Shown here: one piece after another, positions 34,384 through 41,951 of the stretch | How the letters are laid out: the number at the start of each line of letters is the position of its first letter | Position numbering within the stretch: position 1 is the stretch's first letter | Source: Oscillospiraceae bacterium | Lineage (GTDB): Bacteria > Bacillota > Clostridia > Oscillospirales > Oscillospiraceae | Reading direction: 5' to 3' | Assembly: GCA_017458335.1 (NCBI GenBank) | Contig: JAFTFT010000018.1 | Location: 1 to 64,000 of the forward strand | DNA length: 64,000 bases | Position numbers and translations under genes: made by a program | Notes under the pieces: generated by a model | The model's database searches: none | Told to the model about the DNA's origin: nothing | The model's input: only the letters and a program-made list of their open reading frames with translations

Positions 34384-35446
34384 GTTCTTGCTCCTTTTCC
34401 CAATTCCATGTGTAAGAGGTATAGCGGCCGCCGCCGATTTTGAGGATGTCGCCCTTGTCGGTCAGTTCTTTCAAAGCCCGCTGGATTGTGACCTGGCTGA
34501 TATCCGGGCATTGCGCCATAAGTTCTGCTTTGGTAACCCTCCCGGTCGTGCTGCGGATCAGGCTCCGGGTGCGGCTGATTTTGGAGTTCCCGGCTTCCAT
34601 CATGATCTCCGCACGCTCCGTGAATTCCCGATACGCCGCGATTATTACGCCTAATAGATAACGGACAAAGGGAAGATAATCGTTGCCGCCCTCGTGCCAG
34701 TTTTCGGAACTGGCCTGCAGAGTCTCATAATAGCTGTCCTTGCTGTCGGCGATCAGCCGTTCGATGCTGATATATTTTCCGATCGGATAGCCCGTGCGGT
34801 ACAGAAGCAGCAGGGTCAACAGGCGGCTCATGCGTCCGTTTCCGTCGTTGAAGGGGTGGATGCAGAGAAAGTCCAAAATGAACATGGGGAGCAGAAGAAG
34901 ATCGTCCAGTTCGGGATCGGCGATCGCTTCGTTAATCGCCGCGCAGAGAGAATCCATGGCCTCTGCCGTCTCCCAGGCTGGTACAGGCTGAAAGCGGAGC
35001 CTCTTCGTGCTGTCCGGGAGCGTCTCGGCAATCACATTGTCGGAGTTCTTAAAGCTCCCGCCGATGGACATGCCGCTGAATTTATACAGATCCCGGTGAA
35101 GCTGCAGAATCATGCCGGGGCGAATCGGGATAAAGTCATGATTCTCATGAATCGTGTTCAGCACGTCCCGATACCCCGCGATCTCGCGCTCGCTGCGGCT
35201 GCGCGGTGTGGTTTTATTCCGCACGATCAGTTTCAGGCGATCGTCTGTTGTGATGATGCCTTCGATCCGGTTTGATGCCTCGGTACTCTGGATCTTCGCG
35301 ATCTCCAGCAGTTCCCCCAGCACATCCTCCTGCGCATCGGAAAACCGGGTTTGTTTGCCCTTCTGCTCGTGGATCTGGGTGAGATACGAAACAATCTCCG
35401 GGGTCAACAGCTTTTGATATTCTGCTTTGTAGGCAAATGGGCGCAT
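34370..35446 (-). CDS. Fic-family protein with self-inhibitory motif and winged helix
   Basis: A 358-residue Fic (AMP-transferase) protein. The N-terminal inhibitory helix contains ASNRIEGI, matching the [S/T]xxxE[G/N] motif whose Glu blocks ATP. The catalytic loop HPFNDGNGRMSRL near 196-208 is intact. The C-terminus is a winged-helix module (TKAELMAQCPDISQVTIQRALKELTDKGDILKIGGGRYTSY). Fic enzymes modify host proteins or act as regulators. It overlaps hsdM by 14 bases and is the first gene of the R-M operon, so it is co-expressed with the restriction system; the reason is not known. Promoter at 35503-35531. Confidence 0.93.
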   Translation of the reverse strand: MRPFAYKAEYQKLLTPEIVSYLTQIHEQKGKQTRFSDAQEDVLGELLEIAKIQSTEASNRIEGIITTDDRLKLIVRNKTTPRSRSEREIAGYRDVLNTIHENHDFIPIRPGMILQLHRDLYKFSGMSIGGSFKNSDNVIAETLPDSTKRLRFQPVPAWETAEAMDSLCAAINEAIADPELDDLLLLPMFILDFLCIHPFNDGNGRMSRLLTLLLLYRTGYPIGKYISIERLIADSKDSYYETLQASSENWHEGGNDYLPFVRYLLGVIIAAYREFTERAEIMMEAGNSKISRTRSLIRSTTGRVTKAELMAQCPDISQVTIQRALKELTDKGDILKIGGGRYTSYTWNWEKEQEHGYR

Positions 35447-35490
35447 TTTATTTCCTCGCTAAAAAGGCATTTTGATTATTCTGTCTCTTC

Positions 35491-35569
35491 TGATGCCATT
35501 ATATTTTACCGATAATGATGCCATACGTCAAGTTAATTTGATCAATATTCCGAAAAATGATCAAATTAA
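35491..35569 (-). promoter_or_regulatory. Promoter and operator region of the fic-hsd operon
   Basis: Minus strand TTGACG (35526-35531), 17-base spacer, TAAAAT (35503-35508). A perfect 12-bp inverted repeat TTAATTTGATCA / TGATCAAATTAA (35533-35544, 35558-35569) abuts the -35. A 9-bp direct repeat TGATGCCAT lies at 35491-35499 (past the -10) and 35516-35524 (in the spacer). Confidence 0.65.
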
Positions 35570-35588
35570 ACTGTTGCTTTATAAAATG

Positions 35589-35634
35589 AAAGCTGTCCGG
35601 ACCGGCTGAATGCTCAGCTCATCCGGACAGCTTT
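35589..35634 (-). terminator. Terminator of the larBEC operon
   Basis: Perfect 13-bp stem AAAGCTGTCCGGA / TCCGGACAGCTTT with an inner GCTGA/TCAGC stem; T-rich on both exits (CTTTTCTG and CTTTCATTTT). Confidence 0.8.
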
Positions 35635-35701
35635 TCTGAAATTTGTATTGGGCTCAGGAACGGAAAGGACCGCCGGAGTGTCAGCTTTTGCTGTGATTAT
35701 G

Positions 35702-37000
35702 TTACAGCAGTTTTTTTACCTCTCGGAGAGACAGATTCTGTTCCTCTGCGATTTTTTTCAGGTCCTCGTACTCGGCCTTTTCGTGAGTCGAGCCGTAACC
35801 GGAGGCGCGTTTCACGCGGACGGATCCATAGGGAGTTTCCCGCGTCTCAATCTCCCGGGAGAGCTTGTACCGATTGCAGGTATATTCCCGGACACCGAGG
35901 CTGGTGGTGTGGCGGAAGAGACAGGCAAGAAGCGCATCCCGCTGTTCCGCGCGGCACATACAGGTCAGCATGACACCGGGGCGGCTTTTCTTCATGCCGA
36001 TGTTGGTGAAATAAACATCCAGTGCGCCCGCAGTGAAGAGACGCTCCTGGGCGAAGGCCAGCTCCTCGGCGGTCATGTCGTCGATGTTGCAGGCAAGCTC
36101 GATGACCTGCTCTGCCTCTTCTTCACGCTCTCCGAGCAAAGCCCGGATCACGTTGGCGCGGGGGAAGTCCTTAAACCCGGTGCCGTAGCCGATCCTGGAG
36201 ACGCGCATGGGGGGCATGCTGCCGAAGTGCGTGACAAAGTGTTTCAGCAGCGCGGCCCCGGTGGGGGTGCAGAGTTCTCCGAGAATGTCCCCGGTATAGA
36301 TGGGGATCCCCTTGAGCAGTTCCTGTGTCGCCGGCGCCGGGACCGGAAGCACGCCGTGGGCACAGCGCACGGTTCCGCTGCCGACATGAACCGGTGAGGC
36401 GAAGACCTTCTCGGGTGCCAGTTCATGCATCAGGTAACAGACCGAGACCACATCCGCCATGGCATCCAGGGAGCCGACCTCATGGAAGTGGATGTTTTCC
36501 ATGGGGTGGCCGTGGACATGGGCCTCCGCCGCGGCGATCAGGTCATAGACCGCGAGCGCGTTCTGAATGACATCCGCGGGGAGGTCGAGCCCGCCGATGA
36601 ACGCCCGGACCTCGGTGATGGAAGTCTGGTGATGGTGATGATGGTGCTCCTGCTCACTGGCACTCTCCACGGCGGCATCGGCGGGCGGAGTATGACCGTG
36701 CTCGTGGTTGTGATGATGCTCATGCTCATGATGATGTCCACCGTCATGGCAGTGACCGCCCTCGTCTTCATGTGCCTGTGTGGGTTCTTCACCTTCCACC
36801 TGCCCGTCAATGGTGACGGTGACGTGACTGCCGGAGATGCCGCACTTCTGATCCTTTCGGACGGACAGAACGGCTTTTCCGTCAAACGCACGGTTCAGAG
36901 TGGCCAGCACCGCTTCGGGCTGTTCATGCAGCTCCAGCAGAGCGGCGGTCAGCATATCGCCGGCGGCGCCCATGCTGCAATCCAAATAAATCGTTTTCAT
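35702..37000 (-). CDS. larC: Nickel-pincer cofactor biosynthesis protein LarC
   Basis: A 432-residue metal-insertion protein that puts nickel into the pyridinium-dithiocarboxylate pincer of lactate racemase-type enzymes. Start IYLDCSMGAAGDM, then a very His-rich loop (HHEHEHHHNHEHGH and EQEHHHHHH) near 85-125, then NIHFHEVGSLDAMADVV, CTPTGAALLKHFV, GYGTGFKDFPRANVIRALL and the C-terminal LarC2-like part ELACNIDDMTAEELAFA. In Lactobacillus plantarum a programmed frameshift joins larC1 and larC2; here they are one continuous frame. ATG overlaps the larE stop by four bases. Confidence 0.95.
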   Translation of the reverse strand: MKTIYLDCSMGAAGDMLTAALLELHEQPEAVLATLNRAFDGKAVLSVRKDQKCGISGSHVTVTIDGQVEGEEPTQAHEDEGGHCHDGGHHHEHEHHHNHEHGHTPPADAAVESASEQEHHHHHHQTSITEVRAFIGGLDLPADVIQNALAVYDLIAAAEAHVHGHPMENIHFHEVGSLDAMADVVSVCYLMHELAPEKVFASPVHVGSGTVRCAHGVLPVPAPATQELLKGIPIYTGDILGELCTPTGAALLKHFVTHFGSMPPMRVSRIGYGTGFKDFPRANVIRALLGEREEEAEQVIELACNIDDMTAEELAFAQERLFTAGALDVYFTNIGMKKSRPGVMLTCMCRAEQRDALLACLFRHTTSLGVREYTCNRYKLSREIETRETPYGSVRVKRASGYGSTHEKAEYEDLKKIAEEQNLSLREVKKLL

Positions 37001-37809
37001 ATCTTCAATACCTCGTTCATACTGCCGGTGCGGTAGCCGGAGAGATCCAGCGTGACATACGAAAAGCCGTATTCCTTCAGCGCCGCCGTGATCTGCCCCC
37101 GGACTGTAGGCAGCATGATCCGGTCAAAGTCATCCGGAAGAATCTCGATCCGGGCCAGGTCACCGTGGATGCGGACGCGGAACTGCCGAAAGCCGAGATC
37201 CAGCAGAAGCTGCTCCGCCCGGTCCACCATGGCGAGCCGATCATCGGTGATGGCCTCGCCGTAGACAAAACGGGAGGCCAGACAGGCGAAGGAGGGTTTA
37301 TCCCAGGTGGGGAGAGCCAGCTCCTTTGAGAGGACGCGGATGTCCGCCTTGCTGAGCCCGGCATCCAGCAGGGGACTCAGAACCTCCAGCTCCCGGATGG
37401 CGCGCATGCCTGGGCGATAGTCCCCGGTGTCGTCGGTGTTGGAACCTTCCGCGACATGGGAAATCCCGGCTTCTTTGGCCGCTTCGATGATCCGGCCGAA
37501 GATCATGCGCTTGCAGTGGTAACAGCGGTCCGGCGGATTTTGACGGATGCTGTCAATCTCCAGCGCTTCCGCCGGAATGACGATCTGCCGGATGCCGGAC
37601 TCGCGGCAGAAATCAGCGGCCTCCTTCTGCTCCCTGCCTGGGACAAAAGGAGGCGCGGCCGTCACGGCGAGGGCGCGGTCGCCAAGAACATCATGCGCGA
37701 CCTGCAGCAGAAAGGTCGAGTCCACGCCGCCGGAAAAGGCGACCGCGAGGCTGCCCAGCTCCTGAAGACGGCCGCGGAGCGCGTCATATTTAGTATGTAG
37801 CGTATCCAT
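36997..37809 (-). CDS. larE: Pyridinium-3,5-bisthiocarboxylic acid synthesis sulfur donor LarE
   Basis: A 270-residue PP-loop ATPase. SGGVDS (26-31) is the AMP-forming loop; PPDRCYHCKRMIF and GSNTDDTGDYRPGMRA are conserved; PSFACLASRF carries the cysteine expected to donate sulfur. LarE converts the two carboxylates of the LarB product to thiocarboxylates. Located between larB and larC in one transcript, with larC starting at its stop. Confidence 0.95.
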   Translation of the reverse strand: MDTLHTKYDALRGRLQELGSLAVAFSGGVDSTFLLQVAHDVLGDRALAVTAAPPFVPGREQKEAADFCRESGIRQIVIPAEALEIDSIRQNPPDRCYHCKRMIFGRIIEAAKEAGISHVAEGSNTDDTGDYRPGMRAIRELEVLSPLLDAGLSKADIRVLSKELALPTWDKPSFACLASRFVYGEAITDDRLAMVDRAEQLLLDLGFRQFRVRIHGDLARIEILPDDFDRIMLPTVRGQITAALKEYGFSYVTLDLSGYRTGSMNEVLKI

Positions 37810-37821
37810 AGACGATTGAGT

Positions 37822-38586
37822 TTATGTCAGGTGGTTGATCATGCTGGCCATGTAGCCGGCACCGAAGCCGTTGTCGATGTTCACGACGGAGACGCCGCTG
37901 GCACAGGAGTTCAGCATCGACAGCAGCGCCGCAATCCCGCCCAGAGAGGCGCCGTAGCCGATACTAGTGGGGACGGCGATCACCGGGCAGTCGGCCAGAC
38001 CGCCGATCACCGAGGGGAGGGCGCCCTCCATGCCGGCGACGGCGACGATGCAGCGGGCACTCATTATGGCGTCCATGTGGGAGAGCAGACGGTGAATCCC
38101 GGACACCCCGACGTCATAGAGCCGGACGACCTCATTGCCCAGCACTTCGGCGGTGATGGCGGCTTCTTCGGCCACGGGAATGTCGCTGGTACCGCCGGTG
38201 GCGACGACGACTTTCCCCACACCGGTGGGCGCCGGCATCACGCCGATGACGCCGGTGCGTGACAACTCGTTATAATCCAAGGGAGCGATCCCGCTCAGAC
38301 CCTCCCGGACAAAATCCGCGGTCTCCTTTGAGATCCGGGTGACCAGAACGGTCTTCTGCCCGTTCTGGAGCATGGTCTTTGCAATCCCGAGGATGTGTTC
38401 CTGGGTTTTCCCGGCGCCGTAGATGACTTCCGGCACGCCCTGACGGATGCCGCGGTGCATGTCCACCTTGGCGTATTCGCCGACTTCCTTGATCGGCTCC
38501 ATCTTCAGCTTCAGGGCGGCCTCATCGGGAGAGACCTCGCCGGCGGCCACCTGCTGAAGCAATTCATTCAGTTCCACTTTATCCAT
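37822..38586 (-). CDS. larB: Nicotinate adenine dinucleotide carboxylase LarB
   Basis: A 254-residue enzyme that carboxylates and hydrolyses nicotinic acid adenine dinucleotide, first step of the nickel-pincer cofactor. PurE-like core: EVIYGAGKTQEHI, VVVATGGTSDIPVAEEAAITAEV, IVAVAGMEGALPSVIGGL and VIAVPTSIGYGASLGGIAALLSMLNSC. AGGAG precedes the ATG. It heads the larB-larE-larC operon. No larA racemase lies in the window, so the client enzyme is elsewhere or differs. Confidence 0.95.
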   Translation of the reverse strand: MDKVELNELLQQVAAGEVSPDEAALKLKMEPIKEVGEYAKVDMHRGIRQGVPEVIYGAGKTQEHILGIAKTMLQNGQKTVLVTRISKETADFVREGLSGIAPLDYNELSRTGVIGVMPAPTGVGKVVVATGGTSDIPVAEEAAITAEVLGNEVVRLYDVGVSGIHRLLSHMDAIMSARCIVAVAGMEGALPSVIGGLADCPVIAVPTSIGYGASLGGIAALLSMLNSCASGVSVVNIDNGFGAGYMASMINHLT

Positions 38587-38627
38587 GATGATTCTCCTGT
38601 CTGTTCGGTAGGAAAGTTATTGCAGGA

Positions 38628-38663
38628 AGTATAACATAAATGAAGCGTTTCGTGCAACACGAA
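38628..38663 (-). promoter_or_regulatory. Promoter of larBEC with palindrome over the -35
   Basis: Minus strand TTGCAC (38652-38657), 18-base spacer, TATACT (38628-38633). The palindrome TTCGTG-CAA-CACGAA (38649-38663) is centred on the -35 box, suggesting an operator. It ends one base before the stop of the DUF4298 gene. Confidence 0.5.
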
Positions 38664-38987
38664 TCATTCCTCCTTTTGGACGGACTCCGGCAACCGGTCG
38701 TTTAGTTCTGCATAATCGCTTAACAGGTCGTAGACCCCGTCTTCGGACAAGACGCCGCGTTTCAGGTCCGGCGGCAGCAGGCCGGCCTCATCGGCTTCGA
38801 AGTCTTTCCGCCAGAGAGAACCCTCGTAATACGCAGAGAGAGCCTGTATGTCACCGCGGACGGAATCAAGGCGGCCCGGGCAGACTCCGGCTGCGTGCAG
38901 GGTGAGGCGGATCCGGTCATAACGGCTTTCCATCTCGGTGATGCGCCGGATCCGCTCTGTTATTTCCATACTGTCAGAATCTTTCAT
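38664..38987 (-). CDS. DUF4298 domain protein
   Basis: A 107-residue soluble protein. The helical start MEITERIRRITEMESRYDRI and the conserved block YYEGSLWRKDFEADEAGLLPPDLKRGVLSEDGVYDLLSDY are the DUF4298 pattern. Function unknown. It follows the MATE gene by 48 bp on the same strand, probably co-transcribed, and is separated from larB by that operon's own promoter. Confidence 0.85.
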   Translation of the reverse strand: MKDSDSMEITERIRRITEMESRYDRIRLTLHAAGVCPGRLDSVRGDIQALSAYYEGSLWRKDFEADEAGLLPPDLKRGVLSEDGVYDLLSDYAELNDRLPESVQKEE

Positions 38988-39035
38988 GAAAGTTGTTCCT
39001 TTCTTCCCGGGGCGAATGTCAGATCGGCTCCCGCT

Positions 39036-40409
39036 TCATGCCGGGGCGGACGGTTGCTCCCAGGTTTTCATGTATCGCCAGAGATAGAAGTAGGAGATGA
39101 CGACGGTCAGCAGGTCTGAGACAAACTGGGACCAGACGAGGCCGTACATTCCGAGAAAGCGCGGCAGAATGAAGAGCATCGGAATGTTCAGCACGGCCCA
39201 GCGGAGAATCGCCAGCCAGAAGGAGACCCGGCCGTTTCCGAAGCCCTGGAACAGAAATACCACGAAGAAACAGAAGAACATGATGACCGCGGCCAGAGAG
39301 CGAACGCGCAGAAACCCGGTCCCGATCGCCAGCGTTTCCGGTTCGGCGATGAAGAAGCGGATGATCTGAGCGGGGAAGAGCTCGTAGAGAGTGATGCTGA
39401 CGGCCGCGACGACAAGCCCGGCTTTCAGGATACAGACCATGATCTCCTTTACACGACGATAGTCTTTCAGAGCCCAGCTGTAGGCGATCAGCGGAACCAT
39501 GCTCTGGCACAGGCCGATGCCGACCTGCTGCGGGAGCCGCTCGGCCTTCAGGACGATCCCGATGGCGGCGAGGGCGATGTCGCCGTAGCCGGAGGCCAGC
39601 TTATCCAGCACCATGTAATCCACGTCGAAGAGCAGCGCGCCGACGGTACCGGGGATGCCGACGGTGAAGACGGACTTCCGGTTCTCCTTCTCCGGAGCCG
39701 GGGCGAGGAAATTCACGGCGATTTCCTTCTGCCGGCGGCAGAAGATCAGCAGGCAGTAGAGACAGGAGATCAGGTTGGAGAGCAGGGTGGCGATCCCGAC
39801 GCCGAGAACTTCGTTCCCCGGCGGCAGCAGCACGAACATGAAGAGCGGGTCCAGAAAAATGTTGAGAATGCCGCCCAGCGCGACGCCGATGCCGGCTTCC
39901 CGGGCGAGACTGAGACTGCGGAGCAGATTGGAGAACACGTTGGAGACGATGGTCGGGATGCCGCCGATGACCAGCACCGTGAGCACGTAGGTGCGTGAAT
40001 AGGCATACGTGTTGGGACCGGCGCCGAGAAGCGTCAGGAGCGGACGCATGAACAGCATCGTCAGAACCGAGAAGCCGACCGCCGTGAGCAGGCCGAGACG
40101 GAGACAGTAGGCCGCGACCCGGGCGCCTTCCTCCCGCTGCTCCGTGGCGAGCAGCTTCGGCAGAAGCGCGCCGCCGCCAGTTCCGAACATGGACCCGATG
40201 GCGAGGCAGACGTTGAACAGCGGGAGAATCAGGGAGACCCCCGCCACCATATAGGGGTTGTTGGTCCGGCCGATAAAGAAGGTATCGGCCAGATTGTAGA
40301 TCAGGACGATGATCTGGCTCATGACGGCGGGAACCGCCATGGTGCGCACCGCCTGGGGGACCGTCATGGTCCGGAAAATCTCTTCGCTGGTAAGCTGTTT
40401 TTGAGCCAT
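39036..40409 (-). CDS. MATE-family multidrug/metabolite exporter
   Basis: A 457-residue membrane protein with about 12 helices and the MATE two-lobe arrangement. N-lobe: MAVPAVMSQIIVLIYNLADTFFIGR, FGTGGGALLPKLLA; C-lobe: TVGIPGTVGALLFDVDYMVLDKLAS, PQQVGIGLCQSMVPLIAYSWALKDYRR, RFFIAEPETLAIGTGFLRV. Such proteins expel drugs or metabolites using Na+ or H+. The Shine-Dalgarno is weak (GAGAAAGG). Promoter at 40484-40512. Confidence 0.92.
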   Translation of the reverse strand: MAQKQLTSEEIFRTMTVPQAVRTMAVPAVMSQIIVLIYNLADTFFIGRTNNPYMVAGVSLILPLFNVCLAIGSMFGTGGGALLPKLLATEQREEGARVAAYCLRLGLLTAVGFSVLTMLFMRPLLTLLGAGPNTYAYSRTYVLTVLVIGGIPTIVSNVFSNLLRSLSLAREAGIGVALGGILNIFLDPLFMFVLLPPGNEVLGVGIATLLSNLISCLYCLLIFCRRQKEIAVNFLAPAPEKENRKSVFTVGIPGTVGALLFDVDYMVLDKLASGYGDIALAAIGIVLKAERLPQQVGIGLCQSMVPLIAYSWALKDYRRVKEIMVCILKAGLVVAAVSITLYELFPAQIIRFFIAEPETLAIGTGFLRVRSLAAVIMFFCFFVVFLFQGFGNGRVSFWLAILRWAVLNIPMLFILPRFLGMYGLVWSQFVSDLLTVVISYFYLWRYMKTWEQPSAPA

Positions 40410-40483
40410 TCTGACAGAACAGGACCTTTCTCAGAGTGAACACAGAAGTGGAATTCAAAAAGTGATTGATTTATTTCCAAAAT

Positions 40484-40512
40484 ATGATAAAGTGATTTTT
40501 GGCAAATATCAA
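40484..40512 (-). promoter_or_regulatory. Promoter of the MATE gene
   Basis: Minus strand TTGATA (40507-40512), 17-base spacer, TATCAT (40484-40489). Confidence 0.5.
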
Positions 40513-40592
40513 GCGTTTTTTGCAATATCGCTATGATCAGACAACCTCGCGATACCGTGAGGAGCGTTATTGAAAAAAGGGAGGAAACCGCC

Positions 40593-41789
40593 ATGGAAAA
40601 ATCAGTGACTCTGGAGATGATCCGAGATGCAAGAGAGGCGCTCAGGGGCGTTGCGGAAGTGACGCCGGTCGTCACGTCGAAGCGGCTCGGGACGAATCTG
40701 TTCATCAAGTCGGAGAACCTTCAGAAAACCGGATCCTTCAAGATCCGCGGCGCCTACAACAAGATCCGCCACCTCACCCCCGAAGAGGCCAGCCGCGGCG
40801 TCATCGCCTGCAGCGCCGGCAACCACGCCCAGGGGGTCGCTCTGTCCGCCACCCGTCTGGGAATCAAGTCAGTCATCTGCATGCCGGAGGGCGCACCCAT
40901 TCTGAAGGTGGAGGCGACGCGGGGCTACGGCGCCGAAGTCGTCCTGGTCCCGGGAGTTTATGACGACGCCGCCAGGGAAGCGGAGCGTCTTGCCAGAGAA
41001 GAGGGCTATACCTTTGCCCATCCCTTCAACGATCCCTATGTGATCGCGGGTCAGGGAACCATCGGCCTGGAGATCCTGGACCAAGTGCCCGATGTGGAAC
41101 AGATCATCGTCCCCATCGGCGGCGGCGGACTGATCAGCGGTGTGGCCACGGCGGTCAAGTCCATGCGCCCGAACGTCAAGGTCATCGGGGTTCAGGCGGC
41201 AACGGTGCCCTCCATGTTTGTCTCGTTCCGCAGCGGGATGATCACGACCGTCAAGGACGGCCCGACGATCGCCGATGGCATTCACGTGCTGACGCCGGGG
41301 GATCTGACCTTCCGCCTGGTCCAGGAATATGTCGACGACATCGTGACCGTGAGCGAAGATGAGATCGCAGCGGCGATCGTCGCCCTGCTGGAGGGAAGAA
41401 AGACCCTGGCCGAGGGCGCGGGCGCGACCACGGTGGCGGCCTATCTTTTTGAGAAGGTGGACACATCCCTGAAAACGGCGGTGGTTGTCTCCGGCGGCAA
41501 CGTGGACATCACAACCCTCTCGCGCATCATCACCAAGGGTCTGCAGAAGACCGGACGCATTGTCCAGCTCAAGACCAAGCTGACCGACAAGGCGGGCAAC
41601 CTGGCCCAGCTGCTGTCCTGCGTCGCAAATACCGGAGCAAACGTCCTGGATATCGCGCACGAGCGTGAGGATGCCAAGACCGAGGTCAACTCCTGCGTCG
41701 TGACGATGACGCTGGAGACACGTGACCAGCTGCATGTCCAGGAGATCCGGAAGACCCTGATGAGCCACGGATACCATCTGTTCGACTGA
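40593..41789 (+). CDS. ilvA: Threonine ammonia-lyase
   Basis: A 398-residue PLP enzyme that deaminates threonine to 2-oxobutanoate. KTGSFKIRGAYNK holds the PLP lysine (Lys50); SAGNHAQGVA and the glycine loop PIGGGGLISGVA bind the cofactor phosphate; a C-terminal ACT-like domain (IVQLKTKLTDKAGNLAQLLSCVANTGANVLDIAHERE) probably binds an effector. About 400 residues with one ACT domain matches the short biosynthetic/catabolic type. ATG 40593 has GGGAGG upstream; the longer in-frame ATG 40533 lacks one. Monocistronic, followed by a GC-rich hairpin at 41813. Confidence 0.94.
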   Translation: MEKSVTLEMIRDAREALRGVAEVTPVVTSKRLGTNLFIKSENLQKTGSFKIRGAYNKIRHLTPEEASRGVIACSAGNHAQGVALSATRLGIKSVICMPEGAPILKVEATRGYGAEVVLVPGVYDDAAREAERLAREEGYTFAHPFNDPYVIAGQGTIGLEILDQVPDVEQIIVPIGGGGLISGVATAVKSMRPNVKVIGVQAATVPSMFVSFRSGMITTVKDGPTIADGIHVLTPGDLTFRLVQEYVDDIVTVSEDEIAAAIVALLEGRKTLAEGAGATTVAAYLFEKVDTSLKTAVVVSGGNVDITTLSRIITKGLQKTGRIVQLKTKLTDKAGNLAQLLSCVANTGANVLDIAHEREDAKTEVNSCVVTMTLETRDQLHVQEIRKTLMSHGYHLFD

Positions 41790-41812
41790 GCATCCATGGG
41801 CTTTGCTGTATC

Positions 41813-41835
41813 GGCCGGCTCATGCATGACCGGCC
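41813..41835 (+). terminator. Candidate terminator of ilvA
   Basis: GGCCGG / CCGGCC enclosing the self-complementary TCATGCATGA; T-rich sequence follows only after 20 bases (TTTTCAGTTTTTTT). Confidence 0.5.
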
Positions 41836-41873
41836 GGCACTTTCCTCTGTGGCCATGTTTTCAGTTTTTTTAA

Positions 41874-41902
41874 TTGAAAATAAAAGCATAATTGCATATA
41901 AT
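41874..41902 (+). promoter_or_regulatory. Promoter of nifJ
   Basis: TTGAAA (41874-41879), 17-base spacer, TATAAT (41897-41902), within an AT-rich stretch; 49 bp before the start. Confidence 0.8.
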
Positions 41903-41951
41903 ATAACGAATGGCAAAGGCCAAATAACAATCTGACAATAAGGAGAGAAGA

